Assembly (NCBI RefSeq): GCF_050947875.1
Contig: NC_134573.1
Location: forward strand, 70,222,315-70,286,314
Direction: 5' to 3'
DNA from: Dermacentor variabilis
Lineage: Eukaryota; Arthropoda; Arachnida; Ixodida; Ixodidae
Length of the DNA: 64,000 bases
Below are positions 55,572 to 64,000 of this stretch, piece after piece. The stretch's first letter is position 1, and each line of letters opens with the position of its first letter. A program made the position numbers and the translations under genes. Below the pieces are notes generated by a model. It had not been told where the DNA came from. It was given only the letters and a program-made list of their open reading frames with translations, and searched no databases.

Positions 55572-57189
55572 CATAATAACCACACTTTGTTCATAGGACA
55601 TTCATTGTAGTATTGTTGGCTGTTTCATTCGTCATGCATGCATGCACTGGGCCTCTTCAATCAGTTGTCCTAGACTGCCCCAGACTGCTTGAGACGCTAC
55701 TACAGCCAGTGATTATTGGCGTGCGCAGCTTCGCAGACAGTCCTAGACTGTTTGGGACAACAAATCAAAGTTCCACTGTTACTAAGCGAAAAAAAAAAAC
55801 TGCGTTGTCACCACCAGCATTTTTATTGTGAAACTTATTGGTATTAACCGTTTGAAAAGTACGTGATGATGTGCACAATATTTGTAGTGAAATACAATGG
55901 CAGACTGCAGCTGTCTCATGAAAATAAAGTGAACCGCAAAAATACAACATAATGCCATCTCTTGGCTTCTGAAATGCACAACGAGCACTTAACGCGCGAA
56001 CCAATACAAAAATACCACACATGTATAACAGCCAAGCATAAACATACTGAACGATAAATAAAATGAGACATTAAAAGCAACGCTTGCCAAGGAACACTTC
56101 TCACAGCACAGTGTGAGTTGCATTCTCTCCAATAAAATAAAACACAAATGGCACATTATCAGACTTCTCATGAACAAAAACAAAATTCACACATGGAAAC
56201 ATCAAAGCACTATTTGACTAGCCTTGTATTCAGCAAAAGAAAAATAGAAGCAACGTAGCGGAACATAAAGGAGAGCAATAGCTGAAGGCCCAAAAGAGCA
56301 ATATATCCTATAGGAAAAACAATCTGAAAACCACCAATACGTTAGCACAATGATAAATTCTATAGAGAAGCAGGCAACCCGCGGCTGCAGAAGGGTGCCA
56401 AATCAGCTTACCCATAAAGGGGAAAATTTGCAACACAGCTGCTGCAAAAAAATAAAATAGTTTTAACATATTCTCGCTCGATGAGGAAGTCATTTTCCTC
56501 GAATAAGCAAGCATGCATTATAAGTACAACAGTATGCTCTATAAATTATTCGAGTAGGATAACTATACCATATTTCAATGCGAGTGAGACTACAGCCAAT
56601 TCGTGTGTAGATTCATGGATCATAAGGAATGTCAATGTAATTGCAGTTAGTGGTTATCTGGTACCACAGCACACTTGGCATGCACTAGTCAACCAAATGC
56701 AGTGGTACCAGGCCACACCATGCTGCTGATAGTGCTGAGCCACTTGTAGCAGTATCAAATCAGCCCTTTCCTTTTAAACTGTCTCACTGCTTTCTATACA
56801 CTAAGCCTGACATCACGTGACATGATTCTATATTTGTCACATTTTTGAAAACATACAGCACTACTTAACATGCAATCAGGTGCCACAAAAGGCCAAAGCG
56901 TTGATTCAGCTGATGCTGGAGACGATCTGCTACATCTACATCTCCGTAGCGTTATCTGGTTTGCGTTCATACACTGGGCTCAAAATAGCAGCAGTGGTTA
57001 ATTGCATTGGCCTTCGCAGCAGTATTACCAAGGAAACATGTTGCAGTGTGTGCTCACCTTAAGGTGGCCACTTCAAAGTTAACATTGTTTTTGGGCGCTG
57101 AAGATAGTGAGGTTTAGCGTTGTAGTCATTACCGTGACTACAAGTTAGACCGCTACCAGTTTCAGAAGAGGAAGAAAATTTGTCAGCAC
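55572..57189. other. Unassigned AT-rich DNA
   Basis: A further imperfect inverted pair (gttgtcctagactg near 55658; agtcctagactgtttgggac near 55740) hints at another small element. No gene recognised. Confidence 0.4.
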
Positions 57190-57532
57190 TCCTAAAGGCA
57201 CACGGTACGATGCTGTGGAGCTGGAGGGCGAATCGTACTTGGAAGATCACTGTCTTGCTGACTGGCTTGAGCATCCTAAATCTGAAAACGAGGACAGAAT
57301 CTTTACAACTATGCAAAGACATCGCTTATTAATTACCGCTCATTCAGGTATTCACCCTTACTTGAAGCCCATGCTTTACTGTTACTGTAACGACAGGTGC
57401 GAGCGTGCCCAAGACACTCACTGTCTCTCCGTGGGCGTGATCGCGTTGGGCTTTATCTCGACCAGATCAAGCATGGGGTTCAAGTTAAGGCACATTTCTG
57501 AATGCGTGGGTAAGACATACAAGGTTGCTTAG
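57158..57532 (+). other. Unidentified open reading frame
   Basis: Open without stop for about 125 codons, acidic and Leu/Cys-containing, including VELEGESYLEDHCLADWLEH, SENEDRIFTTMQRH and CYCNDRCERAQDTHC. There is no ATG near the start; a tttcag acceptor-like site precedes 57167. It could be an exon of a host gene or of the adjacent THAP element. No family recognised. Confidence 0.25.
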
Positions 57533-58104
57533 GACTCCTAAAGTAACCGGTTTTCAGCTTCTCTAAATTCATTGATTAGGTCAAAATCCCAGAGTATAAA
57601 TCCACACCTATAGCATCTTTATCATGGCGGAAGATCTAAGGCATCTGCTTAAATAGTACCACTGACAATAAAATTTGTGCTTGCAAGCAGTAGGGCACAG
57701 CAAAGCTTTATATATTATGCAAAAATCGACTGTTCAAGAACACGTGAAAGTACAGGCGCCAACAAAAGTGGTATACTCCACGCAGCGGGAGCCCGAGCAA
57801 CGGCAAACTAAAACCCCTTGATAATTTGAAAGTAGCGACACTCTGAACTCTGCCGCCGCCGCGCGACCTCCTCGCCTCCTCCTCGCCCCTTGCGCGTTCC
57901 CCCGCGGCAACCAGTTTTGCCCCCGTTTTTCTGCACGACGATTGGTCTCCCTGCCGTTGCCCTTGGAAACGCGCGGATCTTGAGTTTTGCTTGTGTTTTT
58001 CTTTTTCATTCGCGCCATTTTCCTCCTGAGCACGGCTGGCTCGGCGCTTTTTAGCTCGGCGTAGCGAACGTTGTACGCTGTTTCCTACTCTATGTGCTAG
58101 CGCT

Positions 58105-58266
58105 ATGCCGGGCTGTTGCGCATATAACTGCCGCAAGAAGCCTGAAGATGGTTATGCCATTTTTATGATACCACAAGGAAAGCGTGACGGCTTGCGCAGG
58201 AAGCAGTGGCTGCATGACATTGGCCGAAAGAACTTTGTTCCGACAAAGAACAGCGTTGTTTGCGAG
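58105..58266 (+). pseudogene. THAP-domain exon (copy 1)
   Basis: The ATG at 58105 gives MPGCCAYNCRKKPEDGYAIF, with conserved Cys pair, then RKQWLHDIGRKNF (conserved Trp) and NSVVCE: three of the four C2CH zinc ligands in order. The missing C-x2-H histidine would be in the next exon. At the matching exon end copy 2 has GAG|GTAAGG, but copy 1 has GAGCCGAGG: the donor GT is mutated. The downstream exon is not found. Confidence 0.75.
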
Positions 58267-58699
58267 CCGAGGCGTCTTTCTTATAGCTCGTAGCAAAGCA
58301 TCCCGTAATGCTGCATTTTTTTTTGTCATTCTTCCGGCCTGCTCACCAGCGTTTTGGTTGCGGTTGTCCTCAGTATGCTTAATATTCCTGGGCGGCTCGA
58401 TCACCTCGCACGTCGCTAACTGTTGTTATTCAGTCGGAAGTGCAGCATTATAGATTCTGCTTCGCGCGCTGAAAAAAATTAGCGGCAAGTATGCCCGTGG
58501 TATTTCAGGTGATGAGCGTTAGCTACTCAGCATTTAGTTTTTCTTTTTTAGTTTTAAGGCGACAGCCTTTAGATCTCTGTTTCAAGGTTGCGTTGTACAC
58601 TGGAAGTATCACGTGACCCAAGGAAGGCCAGAGGTGATCCAAAGCACGTCGACCCCTGTATAAGAGAATGATTACCCAAGTTAATGAATCATTAGTGAT

Positions 58700-59318
58700 T
58701 GACATAAGGTGGATTAGGGAGGGTTAAGGTTGATTAGAGTATTGAAAAATATTAAGGTGGATTAGAGTGCATTAAGAAGGATTAAGACGCATGAATAAAG
58801 ATTAAGGTGGGTGGAGGCGGGGCGGATTATGGTGAAAGGTTGATGAAAGGGTATTAAGACCGATTAGGGTGGATTAGGGTGCATGAACGAGGATTAGGGA
58901 GGATTAAGGTGGATAAAGGAATATTAAGGTCGATTAATGTGGATTAAGATGAATTAGGGTTGATAAAGGAAGATTAAGACCGGTTAGAATGGATTAGGGT
59001 ATATTAAGGTGGATTAGGGACCATGGAGCTGGATTAGGTCTGATAGAGGTGGATTAGGGTGTATTAAGGTAGATTGGGACTATTAAGCAGGATTAAATTG
59101 GATTAATGTGCATGCATAAGGATTAAGGTGGATGAAAGAGGATTAAGGTGGATTATGATGGATTAGGGTTGATACTGTATAGGGTAGGCTAAGGTGCATT
59201 AGGGGCGATGTAGGTTGATTAGGCTGTATTAAGCTGGATTAAGGTGGATGAAGGAGCATTAGGGTGGATTAGGGTGGACTAAGGTGAATTAGGGTTCATT
59301 GAGTATTAAGACCGGTTA
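58700..59318. repeat. 10-bp minisatellite, forward arm
   Basis: About 60 degenerate units of GGATTAAGGT / GGATTAGGGT / GCATTAAGGT type, phase kept at 10 bp for long stretches (for example 58861-59060). Confidence 0.9.
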
Positions 59319-59390
59319 GTCTACCATAATCCTCCTAATGCACATTAATCCACCGAATCCCCATTCATCGATCTTAATCTACCTTCATTC
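59319..59390. repeat. 10-bp minisatellite, reverse arm (part 1)
   Basis: The same unit in reverse complement (CCTTAATCCA type). The orientation switch occurs within about 20 bp of 59319. Confidence 0.82.
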
Positions 59391-61573
59391 ACTTTCATCA
59401 TCATCATCATCAGCCTAGTTACGCCCACTGCAGGGCAAAGGCCTCTCCCATACTTCTCCAACTACCCCGGTCATGTACTAATTGTGGCCATGTTGTCCCT
59501 GCAAACGTCTTAATGTCATCCGCCCACTTAACTTTCTGCCGCCCCCTGCTACGCATCCCTTCCCTTGGAATCCAGTCCGTAACCCTTAGTGACCATCGGT
59601 TATCTTCCCTCCTCATTACATGTCCGGCCCATGCCCATTTCTTTTTCTTGATTTCAACTAAGATGTCGTTTACCCGTGTTTGTTGCCTCACCCAATCTGC
59701 TCTTTTCTTATCCCTTAACGTCACACCCATCATTCTTCTTTCCATAGCTCGTTGCGTCGTCCTCAATTTCAGCAGAACCCTTTTCGTAAGCCTCCAGGTT
59801 TCTGCCCCATATGTGAGTACTGGTAACACACAGCTGTTATACACTTTCCTTTTGAGGGATAGTGGCAACCTGCTGTTCACTACCTGCCCTAAGTAGATGT
59901 ATTCCCTTACCACTTCCAGTGCTTCGCTACCTATCGTAAACTGCTGTTCTCTTCCGAGACTGTTAAACAATACTTTAGTTTTCTGCAGATTAATTTTCAG
60001 ACCCACCCTTCTGCTTTGCCTCTCCAGGTCAGTGAGTATGCATTGCAATTGGTCTCCTGAGTTACTAAGCAAGGCAATATCATCAGCGAATCGCAAGTTG
60101 CTAAGGTATTCTCCATCAACTTTTATCCCCAATTCTTCCCACTCCAGGTCTCGGAATACCTCCTGTAAACATGCTGTAAATAGCATGGGAGAGATCGTAT
60201 CTCCCTGTCTGACGCCTTTCTTTATAGGGATTTTGTTGCTTTCTTTGTGGAGGACTACGGTGGCTGTGGAGCCGCTATAGATATCTTCCAGTATCTTTAC
60301 ATATGGCTCATCTACACCCTGATTCCGTAATGCCTCCATGACTGCTGAGGTTTCGACTGAATCAAACGCTTTCTCGTAATCAATGAAAGCTATATATAAG
60401 GGTTGGTTATATTCGGCACATTTCTCTGTCACTTGATTGATAGTGTGAATATGGTCTATTATTGAGTAGCCTTTACGGAATCCTGCCTGGTCCTTTGGTT
60501 GACAGAAGTCTAAGGTGTTCCTGATTCTATTTGCGATTACCTTAGTAAATACTTTGTAGGCAACGGACAGTAAGCTGATCGGTCTATAATTTTTCAGGTC
60601 TTTGGCGTCCCCTTTCTTATGGATTAGGATTATGTTAGCGTTCTTCCAAGATTCCGGTACGTTTGAGGTTATGAGGCTTTGCGTATACAGGGTGGCCAGT
60701 TTCTCTAGAACAATCTGACCACCGTCCTTCAACAAATCTGCTGTTACCTGATCCTCCCCAGCTGCCTTCCCCCTTTGCATAGCTCCTAAGGCTTTCTTTA
60801 CTTCTTCTGGCGTTACCTGTGGGATTTCGAATTCCTCTAGGCTATTTTCTCTTCCACTATCGTCGTGGGTGCCACTGGTACTGTATAAATCTCTATAGAA
60901 CTCCTCAGCCACTTAAACTATCTCATCCATATTAGTAACGATATTGCCGGCTTTGTCTCTTAACGCACACATCTGATTTTTGCCTATTCCTAGTTTCTTC
61001 TTCACTGTTTTTAGGCTTCCTGCGTTCCTAAGAGCCTGTTCAATTCTATCCATATTATAGTTCCTGATGTCCGCTGTCTTACGCTTGTTGATTAACTTAG
61101 AAAGTTCTGCCAGTTCTATTCTAGCTGTAGGGTCAGAGGCTTTCATACATTGGCGTTTCTTGATCAGATCTTTCGTCTCCTGCGATAGCTTACTGGTTTC
61201 CTGTCTAACGGCGTTACCACCGACTTCTATTGCGCACTCCTTAATGATGCCCATGAGATAGTCGTTCATTGCTTCAACACTAAGGTCCTCTTCCTGAGTT
61301 AAAGCCGAATACCTGTTCTGTAGCTTGATCCGGAATTCCTCTAATTTCCCTCTTACCGCTAACTCATTGATTGGCTTCTTGTGTACCAGTTTCTTCCGTT
61401 CCCTCCTCAAGTCTAGGCTAATTCGAGTTCTTACCATCCTATGGTCACTGCAGCGTACCTTGCCGAGCACGTCTACATCTTGTATGATGCCAGGGTTCGC
61501 GCAGAGTATGAATTCGATTTCATTTCTAGTCTCACCATTCGGGCTCCTCCACGTCCACTTTCGGCTAACCCGC
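59391..61573 (-). mobile_element. RTE-clade LINE copy 2, 5'-truncated, in the minisatellite
   Basis: Minus-strand element with an ATG/TGA-repeat tail (TCATCA at 59397-59412 on the plus strand). RT, EN remainder and the 5' truncation after ...AACCCGC at about 61573. Closely matches RTE copy 1 at 24723-27171 and lacks its palindrome and poly-G lesions. TSD is obscured because the target is itself repetitive. Confidence 0.88.
59419..60912 (-). CDS. RTE copy 2 reverse transcriptase region, open 497 codons
   Basis: Uninterrupted after the stop at 60913-60915. Blocks: NANIILIHKKGDAKDLKNYR, GFRKGYSIIDHI, AFIDYEKAFDSVE (first Asp), KGVRQGDTISPMLF, LRFADDIALL (FADD intact), QLQCILTDLE, VLPVLTYGAETW, WAGHVMRREDNRW and RGRQKVKWADDI near the C-terminus. 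All RT catalytic residues are present. Relative to copy 1 it lacks a short piece after IYLGQVV. It makes cDNA by target-primed reverse transcription in active RTE elements; here no promoter or full EN remains, so expression is unlikely. Confidence 0.85.
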   Translation of the reverse strand: MAEEFYRDLYSTSGTHDDSGRENSLEEFEIPQVTPEEVKKALGAMQRGKAAGEDQVTADLLKDGGQIVLEKLATLYTQSLITSNVPESWKNANIILIHKKGDAKDLKNYRPISLLSVAYKVFTKVIANRIRNTLDFCQPKDQAGFRKGYSIIDHIHTINQVTEKCAEYNQPLYIAFIDYEKAFDSVETSAVMEALRNQGVDEPYVKILEDIYSGSTATVVLHKESNKIPIKKGVRQGDTISPMLFTACLQEVFRDLEWEELGIKVDGEYLSNLRFADDIALLSNSGDQLQCILTDLERQSRRVGLKINLQKTKVLFNSLGREQQFTIGSEALEVVREYIYLGQVVNSRLPLSLKRKVYNSCVLPVLTYGAETWRLTKRVLLKLRTTQRAMERRMMGVTLRDKKRADWVRQQTRVNDILVEIKKKKWAWAGHVMRREDNRWSLRVTDWIPREGMRSRGRQKVKWADDIKTFAGTTWPQLVHDRGSWRSMGEAFALQWA

Positions 61574-61584
61574 TTTATCCACAT
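60913..61584 (-). pseudogene. RTE copy 2 endonuclease remainder and linker
   Basis: Same frame as the RT region, separated by one TAA (60913-60915) where copy 1 has CAA (EIVQVTEEF). Contains RNEIEFILCANPG and SDHRMVRTRISL (terminal EN block intact), then the linker with TSKLSQETKDLIKKR. The first half of the EN is missing by 5' truncation. The first codons (to about 61573) come from flanking minisatellite, not the LINE. Confidence 0.85.
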
Positions 61585-61885
61585 TCATATACCTTAGTCC
61601 AGCCTAATCCTCCTTCATTCACTTTGATTCGCCCTAGCCGACCATAATCCTCCTTAATGCACCTTAGTCCGTAGTAATCCACCCTTATCCATCTTCATGC
61701 AGGTTAATCCACCCTAATCATCTATAATCGTCCTTAATGCACCTCAACGCACCTTCATCCACCTTAATCCAACCTAGTCCTCCTTCATGCACCTTAATCC
61801 ACCTTCATTCACCCTAATGCACCTTCATCGATTTTAATCCACCTTAACCCACCTTAATACACCCGAATTCATCTTAATCCAGTCA
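61574..61885. repeat. 10-bp minisatellite, reverse arm (part 2)
   Basis: Continuation of the CCTTAATCCA-type array beyond the RTE insertion (for example 'ccaccttaatccaacctagt'), leading into the right terminal inverted repeat. Confidence 0.88.
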
Positions 61886-62611
61886 CTAATCAATCATTAC
61901 TTTGCTAATCATTAAGCATCTCTTATACGCGGCTGCACATGCTTTGGTTCGCTTCCTGCCTTCGGTCACGTGATTTTTTCTGTAGCTCACAACGGGACCT
62001 TGAAACATAGGTCTAAGGCTTTCGCTTAATAAGCCACACACAAAGAAACGTGTCACAAGCAATACTAGATCAGACGCACGAAGTAAAGCATCTGATCATG
62101 AGGCAGAAAAATTGTCTGGCGTATAGAACTCGCCTCAAAGCTCCTTCTACATCGGTATACCCCGTTCATACGGCTTTAAGAAAAAACCAACCTCCTCATA
62201 AACGTTGCCTCCAGCATTATCGATGCTGTTATTACCATTTCTCAAAATTTTCAACCCCACTGGGGCGCGCAACTGACCCAAAATAACACGCCTCCATAGA
62301 ATACTGTGGCCCGTCCGCGGGAGCCCAGGAGGAAAAGCGCACCGTGCGCAGACGGCGGGCGAGGAGAATTGAGGAGGAAAGCGCCGTGAGGAGGACAGTG
62401 TTGCTACTTTCAAATTATCAAGGGGCTTTACGGCAAACTGCATAGCAACCCCATCTACAGGCAGCATCTAGGATCGAGACAGCCAATGGGTGCCCTTTAT
62501 TACCTGCAGGCACGTCGCTTGGCTCGTGTCTATGTAGATGGCGTCGCGATGCAGTGTGCCGCTGCTCCGGCTCCCGCTGCGTGGAGTATACCACTTTTGT
62601 CGGCGCCTATA

Positions 62612-64000
62612 CATGGCTTGTGCCTACAAATGATACAAGCACGTAATACTGCACGCTATACACAGGAGCTATGTAAACGTACAGAGGAGCAACAAAGCGT
62701 GCAAAATATCACGTAGCTCTATAGACAGCCCTTATTACAAAAGACCTCCAAAGCAATGCATGAACGGTGACTACCTCGCGAAATCGAGCACCACTATCGA
62801 AACGTGTGCCAGAACCACTGACAACATCGTGCCGTTGTGCACAAAACCTGTCGACCGCGAGAAGCCCGCACAGCACAAGAAAGACCAGGACGAGTATTAG
62901 GAGATGAACTGAAACACGGGACAAAGGGAGACAAACAAGAACGTCGCTTCTCTATCGCCATTTTGTTTCGGGTTGCAGTTCAGCTGTTCCAACTAGTCTT
63001 AGCTATGCACCAATTGGCTCAGTTGAATACTATTCCGAGAAGAAACACCACCGACATGCCTTGAACGGTACTGCTGAAACCGTCGGGCGTTTGCGTTGTG
63101 CATCAGCTCTTCCGGCCCATGCTAGGCACTCATTACCGGAATAAAAGAGAAGAAAGTACAAAAAGAAACCACCGACATACCTCGAAAACCATGTGCCTGC
63201 TGGCGGCCGGTCACCACTGCAGATATGGCGAGAATAAGAAATGAAGTGTGACAGCATCAATACCGCAACCTAAAGGTCGTTCGTTGCGAGAATGGAAAGG
63301 TTGGCGCTATCTTGTGCAGCCCTTCAGGGAGCGCAGCATAGAGCAGCACAGCACAGCCATAGAGAAAGCTCAACGCCAGCATTGGAACACAAGCTGACAC
63401 ATGCCCACATACGCTTGCTTGCTGCGCCATAGCTGTGGCTGCGCTTATGGTGACGTATGACAGGCACGCGACGGTGAGAATAGTCGATAATTGGACAATA
63501 ATGCTGCGTAAAATCTATTTAAATGATTTAACTTTTCTAACGTTTTTAAACACCATTTTTCATTTATTGAAAAATTTATGGCGTGCTTCCGGCTCCTTGC
63601 TTTCGACGCACATGGCCTCCGAGATGGAGTGCCAAGTGTCGGAGGGACGCAATCACTTCCACACGGGAACGTTTGCCACAGTTTAAAATGTTTGGTGGTG
63701 CTCAACAAAAGTAGAGCGCCTTGATATAATTTTCATGCAGTTTTTCTACTATATATATCAGTTCATTCCCAAACATACTGTACCTTGTTTTTTCAATTAC
63801 TTTTACAAGGTTGGAAATAAAAAAGTCATTGATTGCCAGAAAATTTAGAATGGGACGTCGATGGACATCCATTACATGATCACTGATGATACCGCGCGAT
63901 CGTCGCACCAAACTGCAGGCTCTCACTGCGCAGCCTCGTCCACGTCAAAATCATAGAAGCGCGTATAGACAATGCGAATAAAAAGAAGCTTTGGGAGGCC
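62612..64000. other. Unassigned DNA with weak exon-like signals
   Basis: On the minus strand 'tttgtcccgtgtttcag' precedes 62909 and GACAG|GTTTTG lies near 62850. The interval encodes a hydrophobic run (LLILVLVFLVLCGLLAV) in one frame. Another acceptor/donor-like pair (catatctgcag; TTCGAG|GTATGT) bounds 63182-63218. These could be small exons of a minus-strand gene, but nothing links them. The remainder shows no feature. Confidence 0.3.

Larger units (their letters stand above)
58554..62029. mobile_element. Foldback-like element with 10-bp minisatellite arms, TTAA flanks
   Basis: TTAA at 58554-58557 and 62026-62029. Terminal inverted repeats of about 140 bp (left 58558-58700, right 61885-62025) share AAGCCTTAGA-like, TTTCAAGGT, TCACGTGACC, GTATAAGAGA and ATTAGTGA blocks in the same order. 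Inside each arm lies a 10-bp-period array in mirrored orientation. An RTE LINE (59391-61573) sits in the right arm; without it the element is about 1.3 kb. No coding capacity of its own. TTAA target suggests piggyBac-type mobilisation (inference). Confidence 0.8.
57751..62611 (+). mobile_element. THAP-domain DNA transposon copy 1, with nested elements
   Basis: Outer inverted repeats: 57751-57835 (tacaggcgcc, acaaaagtggtatactccac) and the reverse complement at about 62400-62611, which carries an extra ~120 bp. A GC-rich upstream region with a THAP exon follows on the left. The interior is largely replaced by the foldback element at 58554-62029, leaving no transposase core. THAP plus inverted ends suggests P-element-like origin; this is inference, and the true termini may lie outside the repeat. 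Confidence 0.55.

Noticed and set aside
58700..59318. Interstitial telomere array
   Set aside because: The unit is 10 bp (GGATTAAGGT type), not TTAGG or TTAGGG in tandem, and it forms the arm of an inverted-repeat element.

Overview
This window looks like non-coding, transposon-saturated DNA from a large arthropod genome, most likely a hard (ixodid) tick. The reasons are as follows. There are no dense intact genes and no bacterial gene layout. A tRNA-derived SINE at 30286-30582 resembles, from memory, the Ruka-type SINE of ixodid ticks. Several LINE lineages, gypsy-type LTR elements, THAP-domain DNA transposons and many small inverted-repeat elements are piled on one another. Species assignment is inference; no database was searched.

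Layout. 1-2.2 kb: unknown DNA and a 1.16-kb inverted-repeat DNA transposon. 2.9-11.7 kb: fragments of a LINE whose ORF1 ends in an SGNH/GDSL-esterase-like domain (called LINE-B here), split by a full-length 5.94-kb I-clade LINE (4864-10804) with a perfect 13-bp target-site duplication (TSD). 12.0-12.75 kb: RNase H tail of another LINE (LINE-D). 15.6-16.9 kb: 290 uninterrupted copies of GACC. 18.3-19.2 kb: foldback MITEs. 19.7-20.5 kb (-): a GC-rich open exon bounded by splice-like sites, the best host-gene candidate. 20.6-22.7 kb (-): CR1/Jockey-like LINE. 23.0-28.0 kb: gypsy fragment, then a second I-clade LINE split by an RTE LINE (9-bp TSD). 28.0-30.7 kb: two gypsy 3' halves in inverted orientation with outward LTRs of equal length, one carrying the SINE. 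31.0-39.6 kb: an 8.6-kb gypsy element (5-bp TSD GATGT) lying inside a THAP-domain transposon and itself carrying two DNA-transposon insertions. 41.5-44.0 kb: a long GC/GT alternating tract, a second candidate host exon (41758-42023, -) and an inverted-repeat DNA transposon. 45.2-49.0 kb: degenerate LINE-B. 49.0-54.66 kb: degenerate near-full-length LINE-D interrupted by a hairpin element. 57.7-62.6 kb: a THAP-domain transposon containing a foldback-like element built from a 10-bp minisatellite, which contains a nearly intact RTE LINE. 62.6-64 kb: mostly unassigned.

How the parts work together. There is no pathway or operon. The informative content is the order of insertions, readable from TSDs: I in LINE-B; RTE in I; SINE in LTR; MITE in LTR in gypsy in THAP element; THAP element in the gypsy integrase; RTE in foldback element in THAP element; hairpin in LINE-D. 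Almost every retroelement reading frame is disabled, several exactly at catalytic residues (I endonuclease and RT, LINE-B esterase serine). The least damaged are the I-clade ORF1 (8988-10283) and the RTE reverse transcriptase (59419-60912). The most unusual structures are the minisatellite foldback element, the inverted gypsy composite and the 1.16-kb pure GACC array.
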